Positions 15,792 to 24,342 of a stretch of DNA of 60,656 nucleotides are shown here, piece by piece (position 1 is the first letter of the stretch; the number at the start of each line of letters is the position of its first letter). Position numbers and translations under genes: made by a program. Under the pieces are notes generated by a model. The model saw only the letters and a list, made by a program, of their open reading frames with translations. It was not told where the DNA came from and made no database searches. Where the stretch lies: contig DIVG01000088.1 in assembly GCA_002422425.1 (NCBI GenBank), forward strand, positions 5,128 to 65,783, given 5' to 3'. This DNA comes from Akkermansiaceae bacterium UBA6138 (GTDB lineage Bacteria > Verrucomicrobiota > Verrucomicrobiia > Verrucomicrobiales > DEV007).

Positions 15792-17363
15792 TTAGGGAGC
15801 GGCGAGGCCCTGTTCGACCATCTCCTTCTTCGGAAGGCGGGGTCGGACCCGGTCCGGCGTGGGCATGCCCGTGAGGCGGTCGAACTCGTCGGCGGTGCGC
15901 CACTCGGGCGCCGCGTCCTTCGTCCTGCTTTCCCAGTCGGCGAGGGCGGCCCGCATCGCCCGCAGAAGGGGGAAATAGCGATCGTCGTCGGCGAGATTTT
16001 TCATTTCGTGCGGATCGAGTTTCAGGTCGTAGAGCTCCTCTGCCGGACGCGGAGCGGCAAAGCAGATCGATTGGGCCGGGGTGAGTTCGCCCTTTTCACG
16101 AAGTCGCACCAGTTCCAGGTAGGTGGGGCTGCGCACGACATCGGCCGGCGGGGTGAGGGGGAGATCCTCGAAGTAGTTGCGGATGTATTTGTAACGTTCG
16201 TTGCGGACGGCGCGGGCATGGTCCTCGTAATCGTGCCAGTTTTTCTCAGCGAAGACGTAGTCGCGAATGGGTTTTTCAGGCTCGGTGAAGAGCGGGGAAA
16301 AATCGATTCCTTCAAAAGTGATGCCCGGTTTCTCGATTTTGGCAAGGCTGAGAAAGGTCCTCGCGATATCGACGGTGCTGACGAGGCGGGGAGAGACCGC
16401 ACCCGGAGGAATCGTCCCAGTCCAGCGGGCGATCATGGGTGTCTTGATACCGCTGTCGTAGAGGGTTGTCTTGTCGCGGGGAAAAGGACGACCGTTATCG
16501 CTGATGAAAAGGACGAGTGTTTTGTCGGCTACTTCCTGCTCTTCCAGTTCGTCGAGGACCGCCCCGATGAAGCGGTCGAGCCTGGTGATCTCGTCGTAGT
16601 ATTGTTGGAAGTCAGCCCGGACGGCGGGGGTGTCAGGGTGGTAGGGCGGGACCCGAATTTCGTCCGGATGGGCTCCTTCTTCGAGAATGAAGGGGTCGTA
16701 AGGTCGGTGAGGATCGAGAGCGGCGAGCCACAGGAAAAACGGCTTTTCCTGATCCCGTTCCCGCATCAGAGGGATCCAGTCGGCGGCCCCGCTTCTGGCA
16801 TCGCCATCGAGCGTCTCCTCGAAATTACCGGTCCTTGCGGTCTCGCCCGCAGGCAGTTGGAACCCGGACGTATCCACGTCTCTTACCACATCGAAGCGGT
16901 CTTTGACCTCTTCGCCGAGATGCCATTTTCCGGCCGCACCGGTCCAGTAGCCTTTTTCTTTCAATCTTTCGACGAAGGTGACCTGCTCGCGGGGAAGCGG
17001 CCAGTGCAGTTGTTCGGCGTCGGTCTGGTGAGGGTATCGCCCGGTGAGAATGCTGGCGCGACTGGGGCTGCACGAAGAGGCGGTGAGTATCGCATTGTCG
17101 AACCGCATTCCGCTGTCGGCAAGGCGCTGCAAATTCGGGGTCATGATGGATTCATGTCCGTAAGGGGAGGAGTCATCCCAGGCGAGGTCGTCGGCGATAA
17201 TGATGACGAAGTTCGGAAGGTCGAGGCGTTTCTCCGTCGGTGCGCCTGTTTCCGCAGCAGGAGTATCCTCTTTGTTTTCGCCCTTCTCTTTTTGTGCCGA
17301 CAGGGGCACTGTGGCAACGAGATTGAGGGTGAAAAAGAGAAGAGGCGCTAATCGGCACGGCAT
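15792..17363 (-). CDS. Secreted type I sulfatase
   Basis: A 523-residue sulfatase with signal peptide (MPCRLAPLLFFTLNLVATVPLSAQ). The metal site starts with NFVIIIADDLAWDD, and the modified-cysteine motif is CSPSRASILTGR, in which Cys becomes formylglycine. KWHLGE, an HRPYDPF segment and FISDNGRP complete the active-site pattern. The substrate is a sulfated glycan or similar ester; which one cannot be told. I chose ATG 17363 since the signal peptide begins there; a start at 17435 adds 24 unlikely residues. The SUMF1-like gene at 20761 lacks maturase cysteines, so the activating enzyme must be elsewhere. Confidence 0.9.
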   Translation of the reverse strand: MPCRLAPLLFFTLNLVATVPLSAQKEKGENKEDTPAAETGAPTEKRLDLPNFVIIIADDLAWDDSSPYGHESIMTPNLQRLADSGMRFDNAILTASSCSPSRASILTGRYPHQTDAEQLHWPLPREQVTFVERLKEKGYWTGAAGKWHLGEEVKDRFDVVRDVDTSGFQLPAGETARTGNFEETLDGDARSGAADWIPLMRERDQEKPFFLWLAALDPHRPYDPFILEEGAHPDEIRVPPYHPDTPAVRADFQQYYDEITRLDRFIGAVLDELEEQEVADKTLVLFISDNGRPFPRDKTTLYDSGIKTPMIARWTGTIPPGAVSPRLVSTVDIARTFLSLAKIEKPGITFEGIDFSPLFTEPEKPIRDYVFAEKNWHDYEDHARAVRNERYKYIRNYFEDLPLTPPADVVRSPTYLELVRLREKGELTPAQSICFAAPRPAEELYDLKLDPHEMKNLADDDRYFPLLRAMRAALADWESRTKDAAPEWRTADEFDRLTGMPTPDRVRPRLPKKEMVEQGLAAP

Positions 17364-17539
17364 GCCGCGAATGAAGCAGATTCCCGGGGATTTGCCAATT
17401 CTACTGAGAGGAAAAGGACGGACAAAAGACCACAAGCATGATTTCCCGGATCCGCTCGCCGGAGGCGCGCCTTGACGGGATTTGCGAATGGCGGTAGAGG
17501 AGGAAAACCGGTTTTTTACGGAAGGTAGTCAGGTGAAGA

Positions 17540-18388
17540 ATGGAAAAGTTGTCTCCGGCGTATCGGTTAGTTGGGTTCGTAGTGCTTGCGTTGATCTCTT
17601 TCCACGCCGGTCTCGAAAACGCTTCGGGACAGCGTCGCGACGTCGACTTGACTTTCACGAACGAGACGGATGAAAGGTGTATCGTGAGGCGGGTGAACGC
17701 ACGGGGAAAGCCGGTCGGCTTTAAGTCCGATGCCGCCCTGCCCGGCGGCGCGACGGTGGTGCTGAAATCGACTCAGGGCGATCGGTTCCTAGTCCTTTCG
17801 GGAAAACGGGAGATAGGGAAAGTCATCGCGGGCGAAACGGCGCAGCAGCATTTTTCTATCCATCTTGATCGGCAGGGGCTTCCGAGCCTTTCCGGGGATG
17901 AGGAGGCGGACCGGACCGGTTCTCTGATCGACGGGCAGCAGGCGGCACAAATGGTAGACTTTCACAACCGGAAGCGAGCCGAAGCGGGGGTCGGTCCCGT
18001 GACCTGGTCTCCCGAAATCGCCCGGTTTGCGCAGACACGGGCCGATACGATCGCCCGGACGAAGCAGTTTGCCCATCTCCCTCACGGGCGGAATGCCTTC
18101 GGCGAAAATCTGGCCCAGGGCGGGAGAGGCGGAATCGTCTCGGGATTCACGGTAATCGATGCTTGCGAGAGCTGGTATGTGGAAAAGGCGAAGATGCCGG
18201 GGGAGGTGCGGGTAATGAGCCCCGAGCTCTTTAATCTCGGGGTAGGGCATTATACCCAGATGGTGTGGAAAGGAACCACTGAGATCGGAGCCGGCATCGC
18301 TCACTACCAGCAGGAAGGGGTTGCTATGACCGTCGTCGTCTGTTGCTATAATCCTCCGGGCAATATGATCGGCGGTTCGATTTTCTAA
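17540..18388 (+). CDS. Secreted CAP/SCP-domain protein
   Basis: A 282-residue protein with signal sequence (LVGFVVLALISFHAGL) and an N-terminal ~90-residue beta-rich region of unknown type (LTFTNETDERCIVRRVN). From about residue 135 it is a CAP domain: MVDFHNRKRAEAGV, the HLPHGRNAFGENLAQG segment, VGHYTQMVWKGTTEIGAG and CYNPPGN. His in HLPH/GHYTQ and Glu in GENL form the usual cavity residues. Secreted bacterial CAP proteins are poorly understood and may bind lipids or act on the envelope. It is convergent with ftsY. Confidence 0.85.
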   Translation: MEKLSPAYRLVGFVVLALISFHAGLENASGQRRDVDLTFTNETDERCIVRRVNARGKPVGFKSDAALPGGATVVLKSTQGDRFLVLSGKREIGKVIAGETAQQHFSIHLDRQGLPSLSGDEEADRTGSLIDGQQAAQMVDFHNRKRAEAGVGPVTWSPEIARFAQTRADTIARTKQFAHLPHGRNAFGENLAQGGRGGIVSGFTVIDACESWYVEKAKMPGEVRVMSPELFNLGVGHYTQMVWKGTTEIGAGIAHYQQEGVAMTVVVCCYNPPGNMIGGSIF

Positions 18389-18426
18389 CCCGCCGGAGCG
18401 ACGAGGTGATGACGGAAGCCGGCTGA

Positions 18427-19275
18427 TCAGAGCAGTGTCTCGGCAAATTCAGCCGGGTCAAAGGGCTTGAAGTCCGCAGCCGTCTCGCCCGTGCCGACGA
18501 AGCGGGTTGGAACACCGAGCTCGTGGCGGATCGCGACGACGCTGCCGCCTTTGCCCGATCCGTCGAGCTTGGTGACGATGACCCCGTTGAGGTCGAGAGC
18601 GGATTGAAACTCGCGAGTCTGCGAGACCGCATTCGAACCGGTCGTGGCATCGACGACGATCCAGCGTTCGTGCGGAGCGGTTTCGTCCTGCTTGGCGAGG
18701 GTGCGCCGGATCTTGCGGAGCTCTTCCATGAGATTGTGGCGCGTGTGGAGACGTCCCGCGGTGTCGCAAATGAGGTAGGCGGCTCCGGTCGCGATGGCTT
18801 TCTGGTGGGCATCAAAGCAGACCGCTGAGGGATCGCCCTGATACTGCGTCGTGACGATGGGGACCTCGATGCGCTCGGCCCAGACCTTGAGCTGCTCGAT
18901 CGCGGCGGCTCGGAAAGTATCGGCGGCGGCGATGACGACTCCGTGGCCCTGTGACTTGAGAAAAGCGGCGAGTTTGGCGACCGAAGTTGTCTTGCCGACT
19001 CCGTTGACTCCCGCCACAAGAATGACGGTGGGTTTCCCGGGTGGGCCCGGCGGGGGCAGGGGCAGGGGGGTGTCGCCGAGGATGGCCTTGATCTCGGTGC
19101 GGCAGGCCTCGACGACGGATTCGGCGTCGAGCTTGCCTTTGCGATCGCGGAGCCGGTCGACGATCTCGGTCGTAAGGCGGATGCCGAGGTCCCCGGAGAT
19201 GAGGGTCTCCTCGAGGTCGTCCCAGTCAATATCGTTTCCGCGAAAGCGGTTCAGAATCGATTTAAACAGTCCCAT
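18427..19275 (-). CDS. ftsY: Signal recognition particle receptor FtsY
   Basis: A 282-residue NG-domain GTPase. The P-loop is GVNGVGKTT (89-97); AAADTFRAAA, CDTAGRLHT, VTKLDGSGKGG and the closing GTGETAADFKPF are the other G and SRP-GTPase motifs. The acidic A domain common in gammaproteobacterial FtsY is absent and the protein starts with a short amphipathic helix (MGLFKSILNRF) that probably mediates membrane contact. It follows nusB with a three-base gap. Confidence 0.95.
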   Translation of the reverse strand: MGLFKSILNRFRGNDIDWDDLEETLISGDLGIRLTTEIVDRLRDRKGKLDAESVVEACRTEIKAILGDTPLPLPPPGPPGKPTVILVAGVNGVGKTTSVAKLAAFLKSQGHGVVIAAADTFRAAAIEQLKVWAERIEVPIVTTQYQGDPSAVCFDAHQKAIATGAAYLICDTAGRLHTRHNLMEELRKIRRTLAKQDETAPHERWIVVDATTGSNAVSQTREFQSALDLNGVIVTKLDGSGKGGSVVAIRHELGVPTRFVGTGETAADFKPFDPAEFAETLL

Positions 19276-19278
19276 GGA

Positions 19279-19728
19279 TCAGCGCTTCAGGATCTTGTCG
19301 AGGATGCCGTTCACAAAGCGGGCCGAGTCGTCCGTGCCGAATCGCTTCGCGATCTCGATGGCCTCGTTGATCGCCGCCTGCGGCGGGATATGATTTGCGT
19401 GGAGGATCTCGAAGGCGCCCAGGCGCAGGATGTTGCGATCGACTGCGGCGAGCCGCTGGAAGGAGAAATTCTCAAGCTGATTCCGGATCGCGGAGTCGAT
19501 TTCGGTGAGGTGCTCCATCACCCCGGCGATCAGTTCGGCGGCAAATTCACGGACGAAGGGCTTCGCGTCGCGCAGCTCCCAGAAGGCCTCAAGCTTGTCC
19601 GGCGAATAGTCGATGATGCCCTGGATGTCGTTGCCGTAGAGAAACTGTACAGCTGCCTCACGACCGTCACGGCGCGGCGACGGGGCTTTCTTTTTGGCGG
19701 TTTGTTCCCTGGAATTGGAGGAATCCAT
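19279..19728 (-). CDS. nusB: Transcription antitermination factor NusB
   Basis: A 149-residue protein. The NusB fold is recognisable from RRDGREAAVQFLYG, the DKPFVREF-like segment, VDRNILRLGAFEILH and AINEAIEIAKRFGTDDSARFVNGIL. NusB with NusE binds boxA RNA in rRNA antitermination. The ATG at 19728 lies inside apbE, giving a 62-base overlap with its 3' end; the longer start at 19848 reads back through apbE and is rejected. It is followed by ftsY. Confidence 0.92.
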   Translation of the reverse strand: MDSSNSREQTAKKKAPSPRRDGREAAVQFLYGNDIQGIIDYSPDKLEAFWELRDAKPFVREFAAELIAGVMEHLTEIDSAIRNQLENFSFQRLAAVDRNILRLGAFEILHANHIPPQAAINEAIEIAKRFGTDDSARFVNGILDKILKR

Positions 19729-20752
19729 CTGAGTGAGTGAACACTTCACGACCGTCGCGGAGGGCGACGATTTGGCATTCGATTCCTCGTTTATTCTCGA
19801 TGAATTGCAAGCCCTCCTTTGTCCCCAAAAGCACCACGGCGGTCGCATAACTGTCTGATGTGGTTGCGTCAGGGGCGATCACGCTCGCGCCGATGCGCTC
19901 GGTCAGCCCGAGTCCGGTGCGGGTCGAGACGATGTGGGAATAACGCACCCCGTCGAGCTCAAGGTAGCGCCGCGTGTCGCCCGAGGTCGAGATCGCGGTG
20001 TTGACCAGGGTGATCTTTTCGAGGTCCTTAAGGTCATGGCCGATTTCGAGCGTCTCGATGCCGATGCGCCAGCCCGTCTCGCCGGGCGGGGCGTCGCCGA
20101 CGACGATGTCTCCGCTCGCGGCGACGAGGGTGCGGGGGAAGCCGCCTTCTTTTAAAATCGCGAGAGCCGCATCCGCCGCGTAGCCTTTGGCGATGCCGCC
20201 GAGATCGAAGAGCATGCCGTCGATTTTTTTCAGGATCGTCCGTTTTTCCCGGTCCAGCACGAGATGGTGGAATCCGGTGCGCGCTTTTGCCGAGGCGATC
20301 TGATCCGCTGTGGGCAGCTCCCGATTCTTGCGCCCCAGGCGCCAGAGCCGGATGATGGGACCGGCGGTGACGTCGAAGGCTCCGTCCGTCTCGGCAGTGA
20401 GTCGACCGGCCTTTTCGAAGAGGGTGAAAAGGTCGTCACTCACGGGGACGGCCTCACCTGCGGGGGCTTTGGCGAGTTGATTGATCTCGGACTCGGGTAG
20501 GTAGTCCGAGAGCGAGCGGTTTAGTGCGGCGATGCGGGCAAAGGCGTCGCGGGTCAACAGGGTTAAGTCCCCGGTCTGATCCTCTTCAGCCCAGGACCGT
20601 ATCGTGAACTCGATCCCCATGTGGGGTTCTTTGAATGTGTAGAGTTTTTCTTCGCCGCGGGCCGTAATCGTCGAAAGCAGAGCGATGCAAAAAAGGCGAA
20701 CCGGGAGGCTCGCCTTTTTCACTGAGTTTTGTGCCGGATGAAGCTCCGTCAT
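19667..20752 (-). CDS. apbE: FAD:protein FMN transferase ApbE
   Basis: About 361 residues with an N-terminal signal sequence (LPVRLFCIALLSTITA). ApbE motifs are HMGIEFTIRSW, the AGRLTAETDGAFDVTAGP segment, LFDLGGIAKGYAAD, GDIVVGD, TSGDTRRYLELDG, HIVSTRTG and the metal-binding TTSDSYATA. The enzyme covalently attaches FMN to a Thr in partner flavoproteins in the periplasm, such as NqrB/NqrC. I chose ATG 20752 (eight bases after the SUMF1-like gene ends). A strong terminator-like hairpin sits within codons 11-21, see 20689-20719. The C-terminus overlaps nusB. Confidence 0.92.
   Translation of the reverse strand: MTELHPAQNSVKKASLPVRLFCIALLSTITARGEEKLYTFKEPHMGIEFTIRSWAEEDQTGDLTLLTRDAFARIAALNRSLSDYLPESEINQLAKAPAGEAVPVSDDLFTLFEKAGRLTAETDGAFDVTAGPIIRLWRLGRKNRELPTADQIASAKARTGFHHLVLDREKRTILKKIDGMLFDLGGIAKGYAADAALAILKEGGFPRTLVAASGDIVVGDAPPGETGWRIGIETLEIGHDLKDLEKITLVNTAISTSGDTRRYLELDGVRYSHIVSTRTGLGLTERIGASVIAPDATTSDSYATAVVLLGTKEGLQFIENKRGIECQIVALRDGREVFTHSDGFLQFQGTNRQKESPVAAP
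20689..20719 (-). terminator. Intrinsic terminator-like hairpin inside the apbE start region
   Basis: On the minus strand AAAAAGGCGA, a ten-base loop, then TCGCCTTTTT: a 10-bp perfect stem with an A-run before and a T-run after. It lies about 40 bases downstream of the stop codon of the SUMF1-like gene, but within the signal-peptide coding part of apbE. It could stop transcripts from the upstream gene or act as an attenuator. Confidence 0.6.
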
Positions 20753-20760
20753 CGGATCGA

Positions 20761-22299
20761 TCAGCCGCCGATGCGCCCCATGTTCCAGAGCAGGTCCATC
20801 TGCTCGGCTTCGGGGACTTCGAGGGGACGGACGATGCGGAAACCGAGCCAGTGAGCATCGGTGTGGTACCAGATCGACTTGGGCAGCTGGGGATCCTGCA
20901 CCTTCCAATTTTCGTCAGAGAAGAGGCGGCGGGCCGAGCGGAGTTCTTCGGCCGGGTCATACCAGGAGCCGCCGCGGGCGACACGGGGATAGAGGCTGGT
21001 GGGGATGGCGAGCGGATTCTCGGTCACCTTACCGTCGCGACCGGCGTAGCCGTCGGCGAGATACTGGTCGAGGACCCATTCCATGACGTTGCCGTGCATG
21101 TCGTGGAGACCCCAGGGATTGGGCTTTTTCGTGCCGACCTTTTCGTAGCCGACGCGGACCTCATCGGGATCGAGCACGGCGAAATCGGCGAGCTGCTCGG
21201 GTGGGCAGCTGTAGGGTCCGGTCGTGCCGGCGCGGCAGGCATACTCCCACTCGGCCTCGGTCGGGAGGCGGTAGTAGTGACCGGTCTGGGCGCTGAGCCA
21301 CTGGCAGAATTTACTCGCGGCGTGCTCGGTCATGCAGATCGCGGGGTAGCCGTCGGTGCCCATGCCGAAGCTCATCTCGGTGTAGGGAGTGGTCGGGCTC
21401 GAAACGATGTCGACGGGCTCGGCCCCGTCGGGGATGTTCTCGGGCGAACCGTCTTTGTTCCGGGCAACGCCGGTAATCATGAAGGGCTCGTACATGTTCC
21501 AGGTGACCTCGAACTTGCCCATCCAGAAGGGATTGACCTTGACTTTGTGCTGGGGGCCTTCGTCTTCTTTGCGACCAACCTCGTCGGCGGGGCTGCCCAT
21601 CATGAACTCGCCGCCCTTGATCGCGACCATGTCGAATTTGACGCCGGTCTTAGTGATCGTGCCGGTGTAGTCCTTCATCTCGGCCTCAGTCTTCTCGGTC
21701 GAGGTGGCGAGGATGTTCTCACGGATCTGTTTGACGAGCTCGAGATTGTCGGCGGGACCGGCGTCGGCGGCGGAATCACTACCCCCGAGTTTCATATCGG
21801 CGGGCCAGACGGCGCCCTGCTCGACCCAGAGGCGCAGCATCATCTGCTCTTCGGCTTTGAACGGTCCGCCGCGGCTGAGGAGCGGGAGTACGTTGATTTT
21901 GAAATCCATGCGGGGTTTTTCCTCAAGGACGACGCCTTCGGGCCAGACGGCGCCTTCGGTGATCCAGACTTTTAGGATCTCCTGCTGCTCAACGGTGAGC
22001 GGCTTTTTCGGAGGCATGATGTCGGCGCTGTCGTGTGGCTCGGCCGTCATCCAATAAACGGCGCTGCCATCGGCGTCTTTGGGAATGATGACTTCGTCGG
22101 GGTAATTCTCACCACCGGCAAAGGCGGCGGCCATCGTGTCCATGCGGTATTCGCCTTCCTGTTTTTCGGCACCATGGCAGTGGATGCAGGTGCCCTCGAT
22201 GAGAGGCTTCACCTGGGTCATGAAATCGACGGTCTGACCGTTGACGGAGAGCGGGAGCAGGGCACCTGCGAGGAATAGGGGGAGTGATCGGTTACGCAT
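20761..22299 (-). CDS. Cytochrome c-like / SUMF1-like fusion protein, secreted
   Basis: About 512 residues: signal peptide (LPLFLAGALLPLSVNG), then a PVC-type cytochrome c module with CIHCH near residue 38, an MPPKKPLT segment and WITEGAVWP; a shortened second copy with FKINVLPLL and LRLWVEQGAVWP but no CxxCH; then a SUMF1/FGE-sulfatase-type domain (IKGGEFMMGSPADE, YRLPTEAEWEYACRAG, GLHDMHGNVMEWV, RVARGGSW, GFRIVRP). The two redox cysteines that make SUMF1 a formylglycine oxidase are replaced (SARRLF where RCA is usual), so it is not a sulfatase maturase. The role is unknown; heme-bound sensor or redox partner is a guess. The start was set at ATG 22299, which begins the signal peptide. Confidence 0.8.
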   Translation of the reverse strand: MRNRSLPLFLAGALLPLSVNGQTVDFMTQVKPLIEGTCIHCHGAEKQEGEYRMDTMAAAFAGGENYPDEVIIPKDADGSAVYWMTAEPHDSADIMPPKKPLTVEQQEILKVWITEGAVWPEGVVLEEKPRMDFKINVLPLLSRGGPFKAEEQMMLRLWVEQGAVWPADMKLGGSDSAADAGPADNLELVKQIRENILATSTEKTEAEMKDYTGTITKTGVKFDMVAIKGGEFMMGSPADEVGRKEDEGPQHKVKVNPFWMGKFEVTWNMYEPFMITGVARNKDGSPENIPDGAEPVDIVSSPTTPYTEMSFGMGTDGYPAICMTEHAASKFCQWLSAQTGHYYRLPTEAEWEYACRAGTTGPYSCPPEQLADFAVLDPDEVRVGYEKVGTKKPNPWGLHDMHGNVMEWVLDQYLADGYAGRDGKVTENPLAIPTSLYPRVARGGSWYDPAEELRSARRLFSDENWKVQDPQLPKSIWYHTDAHWLGFRIVRPLEVPEAEQMDLLWNMGRIGG

Positions 22300-22468
22300 G
22301 GTCAATCTTCGTGAACGGGGAACAAAGCAAAGATTGCCGGTTGAATCAAGAACCGTCTTCATGGCTTTTTTTACGGATTGTGGACAATGATGGGTGGTGG
22401 TGGGCGGGGACGCGTGCGCGATGTCTGAATCAGTTGACGCGTGGCGCGGCGCGGCTTTGGTTCTGTGA

Positions 22469-23671
22469 ATGTTTCGCTGTGTCGCTTTCGCCATCCTGCT
22501 TTTTCTCCTGCTCCCGACCCGGGCGGAGTCGGCCGACGACGCGATCCGCGGGTTCGTCAGTGTGGAGCCTTTCGAATTCCGCCTCGAGGCTCTCGTCCGG
22601 GTGGAACCCTTTCGCGAAATCTGGCGCATGGAGACCGATGCCCTCGGACCGGTCGAGCAGCAGGCCGTCCTCGAGAACTTGCAGACGCTCTTGGAGTCGG
22701 GGGTCAAGGTGAAGGTGCCCGGTGCTCCGCCGGTCTATTCCGAGCGCCTCGTGCGGTTCATCGTGCCCGACGTGGACAAGGGGTTCGTCCCGGACGAGCG
22801 CGATTCCATTCCCATGAGCGAGGCGCTCGTCGGTCTTACCTTTTCGGCCGAGGCGCGCGGCATAGCGGAGATGGAACTCGAGTGGCTCTGGTTCGCGCCG
22901 GGGCAGGAGCGTCTCGTCGTCGAGATCGCGAGCCGGGGCAAACCTTCGGCGCGGGCGCTCACTCCGACGGAGAACAAAACGACGTGGAAACAAAGCGGCG
23001 AGACCGCTCTGCCGTCGTTGCAGGACATCCCCGGTCTGGAGACGAGAGAGACGCGTCCGTTGCGGTATCTCATCTTACTCAGTCTGGCCATGGTCATCTG
23101 CGCCGGTGTTGTCGTGATTCGGCGAAAAACGAAGTCACCCGCCTGGGTTGGCTGGCTCATCGTTGGCGGGGTCGGGTCGGCCTTTCTCTCACTCAAGGTG
23201 CAGACGCGCGAGGTCGTCGTGCCGGTGGGCGCGGTGGTCGAGGAGATCGTTTACGCGCTGCTGCGGAACACCTACCATGCTTTTGATTTCCGGGATGAGG
23301 CGGCCATTTACGACACGCTCGAGGCGAGTGTGACGGGCCCGCTCCTTGAACAGGTTTACCTCGAGATGCGCGAATCTCTGGAACTCGAGAGCACGGGCGG
23401 GCCGCGGGTGCGGGTCTACGAGATTGCTCTGCGCGAGTGCAAAGAGACCGGCAGCGGAGGTCTCGTGCCGGGACAGTTCCGCACCCGGGCCGAGTGGGTC
23501 ACGATAGGCGAGGTCACGCACTGGGGTCACACTCACGAGCGCACCAACCGCTACGAGGCGGAGATGACGGTGTCGGCCGCAGACGAGGCCTGGAGAATCA
23601 GCGCGCTCGATCTGCTCAATGAAGAGCGGGTCCAGAAAATCTCACGTCGGGAGGCGGCACCCGAGTCATGA
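22469..23671 (+). CDS. Unrecognised membrane protein of a three-gene ABC operon
   Basis: A 400-residue protein with signal peptide (MFRCVAFAILLFLLLPTRA), a ~180-residue extracytoplasmic beta-rich domain (FVSVEPFEFRLEALVRVEPF), a membrane segment near residue 195 (LRYLILLSLAMVICAGVVVI) and a second one near 225, then a C-terminal domain with ECKETGSGG and VTHWGHTHERTNRYEAEM. I recognise no named domain. Its TGA overlaps the following ABC ATPase start, and the FtsX-type permease comes third, so the product is probably the accessory or substrate-contact subunit of that transporter. The His-rich GHTHE segment hints at metal (inference only). Confidence 0.75.
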   Translation: MFRCVAFAILLFLLLPTRAESADDAIRGFVSVEPFEFRLEALVRVEPFREIWRMETDALGPVEQQAVLENLQTLLESGVKVKVPGAPPVYSERLVRFIVPDVDKGFVPDERDSIPMSEALVGLTFSAEARGIAEMELEWLWFAPGQERLVVEIASRGKPSARALTPTENKTTWKQSGETALPSLQDIPGLETRETRPLRYLILLSLAMVICAGVVVIRRKTKSPAWVGWLIVGGVGSAFLSLKVQTREVVVPVGAVVEEIVYALLRNTYHAFDFRDEAAIYDTLEASVTGPLLEQVYLEMRESLELESTGGPRVRVYEIALRECKETGSGGLVPGQFRTRAEWVTIGEVTHWGHTHERTNRYEAEMTVSAADEAWRISALDLLNEERVQKISRREAAPES

Positions 23672-24342
23672 TGATCAAGTGCGAGAACCTGCGTTTCACC
23701 TATCCGGCGGAGTCTTTCCAGCTCGCCATCGATGCGTTTTCCGTTGAAAAAGGGGAGTCGGTCGCGCTGATCGGTCCGAGCGGTTGCGGCAAGACGACGT
23801 TGATGAATCTTGTTTCCGGTATTCTGACGCCCCAGTCAGGGCGGGTCACGGTGAACGGACTGGTCGTGAGCGAACTGACGGTAGCGGCGAGGCAGCGTTT
23901 CCGGCTCGGCACGATCGGGCTGGTCCCGCAGAACTTCGAACTCCTTGATTACCTCACGATTCGGGAAAACATCCTCGTGCCTTTCCGGGTGAGTTCGCAA
24001 TTGCGCCTTACCCGGGAGATCGAAGCCCGCTGCGCGGATCTCGCGGAGCGGGCGGGAATCGCGGCGCATCTTGATAAATTCCCGCGTCAGCTCTCGCAGG
24101 GGGAAAGGCAACGTGCGGCACTCTGCCGCGGGCTCGTGACCTCGCCGCCGCTTGTTCTCGCCGATGAACCGACGGGAAATCTCGACCCGGAGAATCAGGA
24201 CAAAATTGTCTCCCTGCTCCTTGGAGAAGCCGCCCGCATCGGGGCGAGCGTGCTGATGATCACTCACGATCCTCTCCTGCTCCCGCGATTCGGACGGGTT
24301 GTCGAGGTGATGAAACTCCGACGGAAGGGTGGTGACGCATGA
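23668..24342 (+). CDS. ABC transporter ATPase, LolD/MacB class
   Basis: A 224-residue stand-alone ABC ATPase of the LolD/MacB/FtsE class. Walker A GPSGCGKTT (36-44), Q-loop LVPQNFELLDYLT, signature LSQGERQRAALC (a Q replaces the first G), Walker B LVLADEPTGNLD and switch MITHD are all present. The ATGATG at the start overlaps the stop of the previous gene. Such ATPases drive FtsX-fold permeases that do mechanical or extraction work on envelope substrates rather than classical import. Confidence 0.92.
   Translation: MMIKCENLRFTYPAESFQLAIDAFSVEKGESVALIGPSGCGKTTLMNLVSGILTPQSGRVTVNGLVVSELTVAARQRFRLGTIGLVPQNFELLDYLTIRENILVPFRVSSQLRLTREIEARCADLAERAGIAAHLDKFPRQLSQGERQRAALCRGLVTSPPLVLADEPTGNLDPENQDKIVSLLLGEAARIGASVLMITHDPLLLPRFGRVVEVMKLRRKGGDA

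Noticed and set aside
15351..17351. Open frame of 666 codons on the plus strand
   Set aside because: It is antisense to the sulfatase and the PmoA-family gene. Low-complexity composition and no motif.
20761..22299. Formylglycine-generating enzyme for the sulfatase at 15792
   Set aside because: The catalytic cysteines are missing from the SUMF1-like domain.
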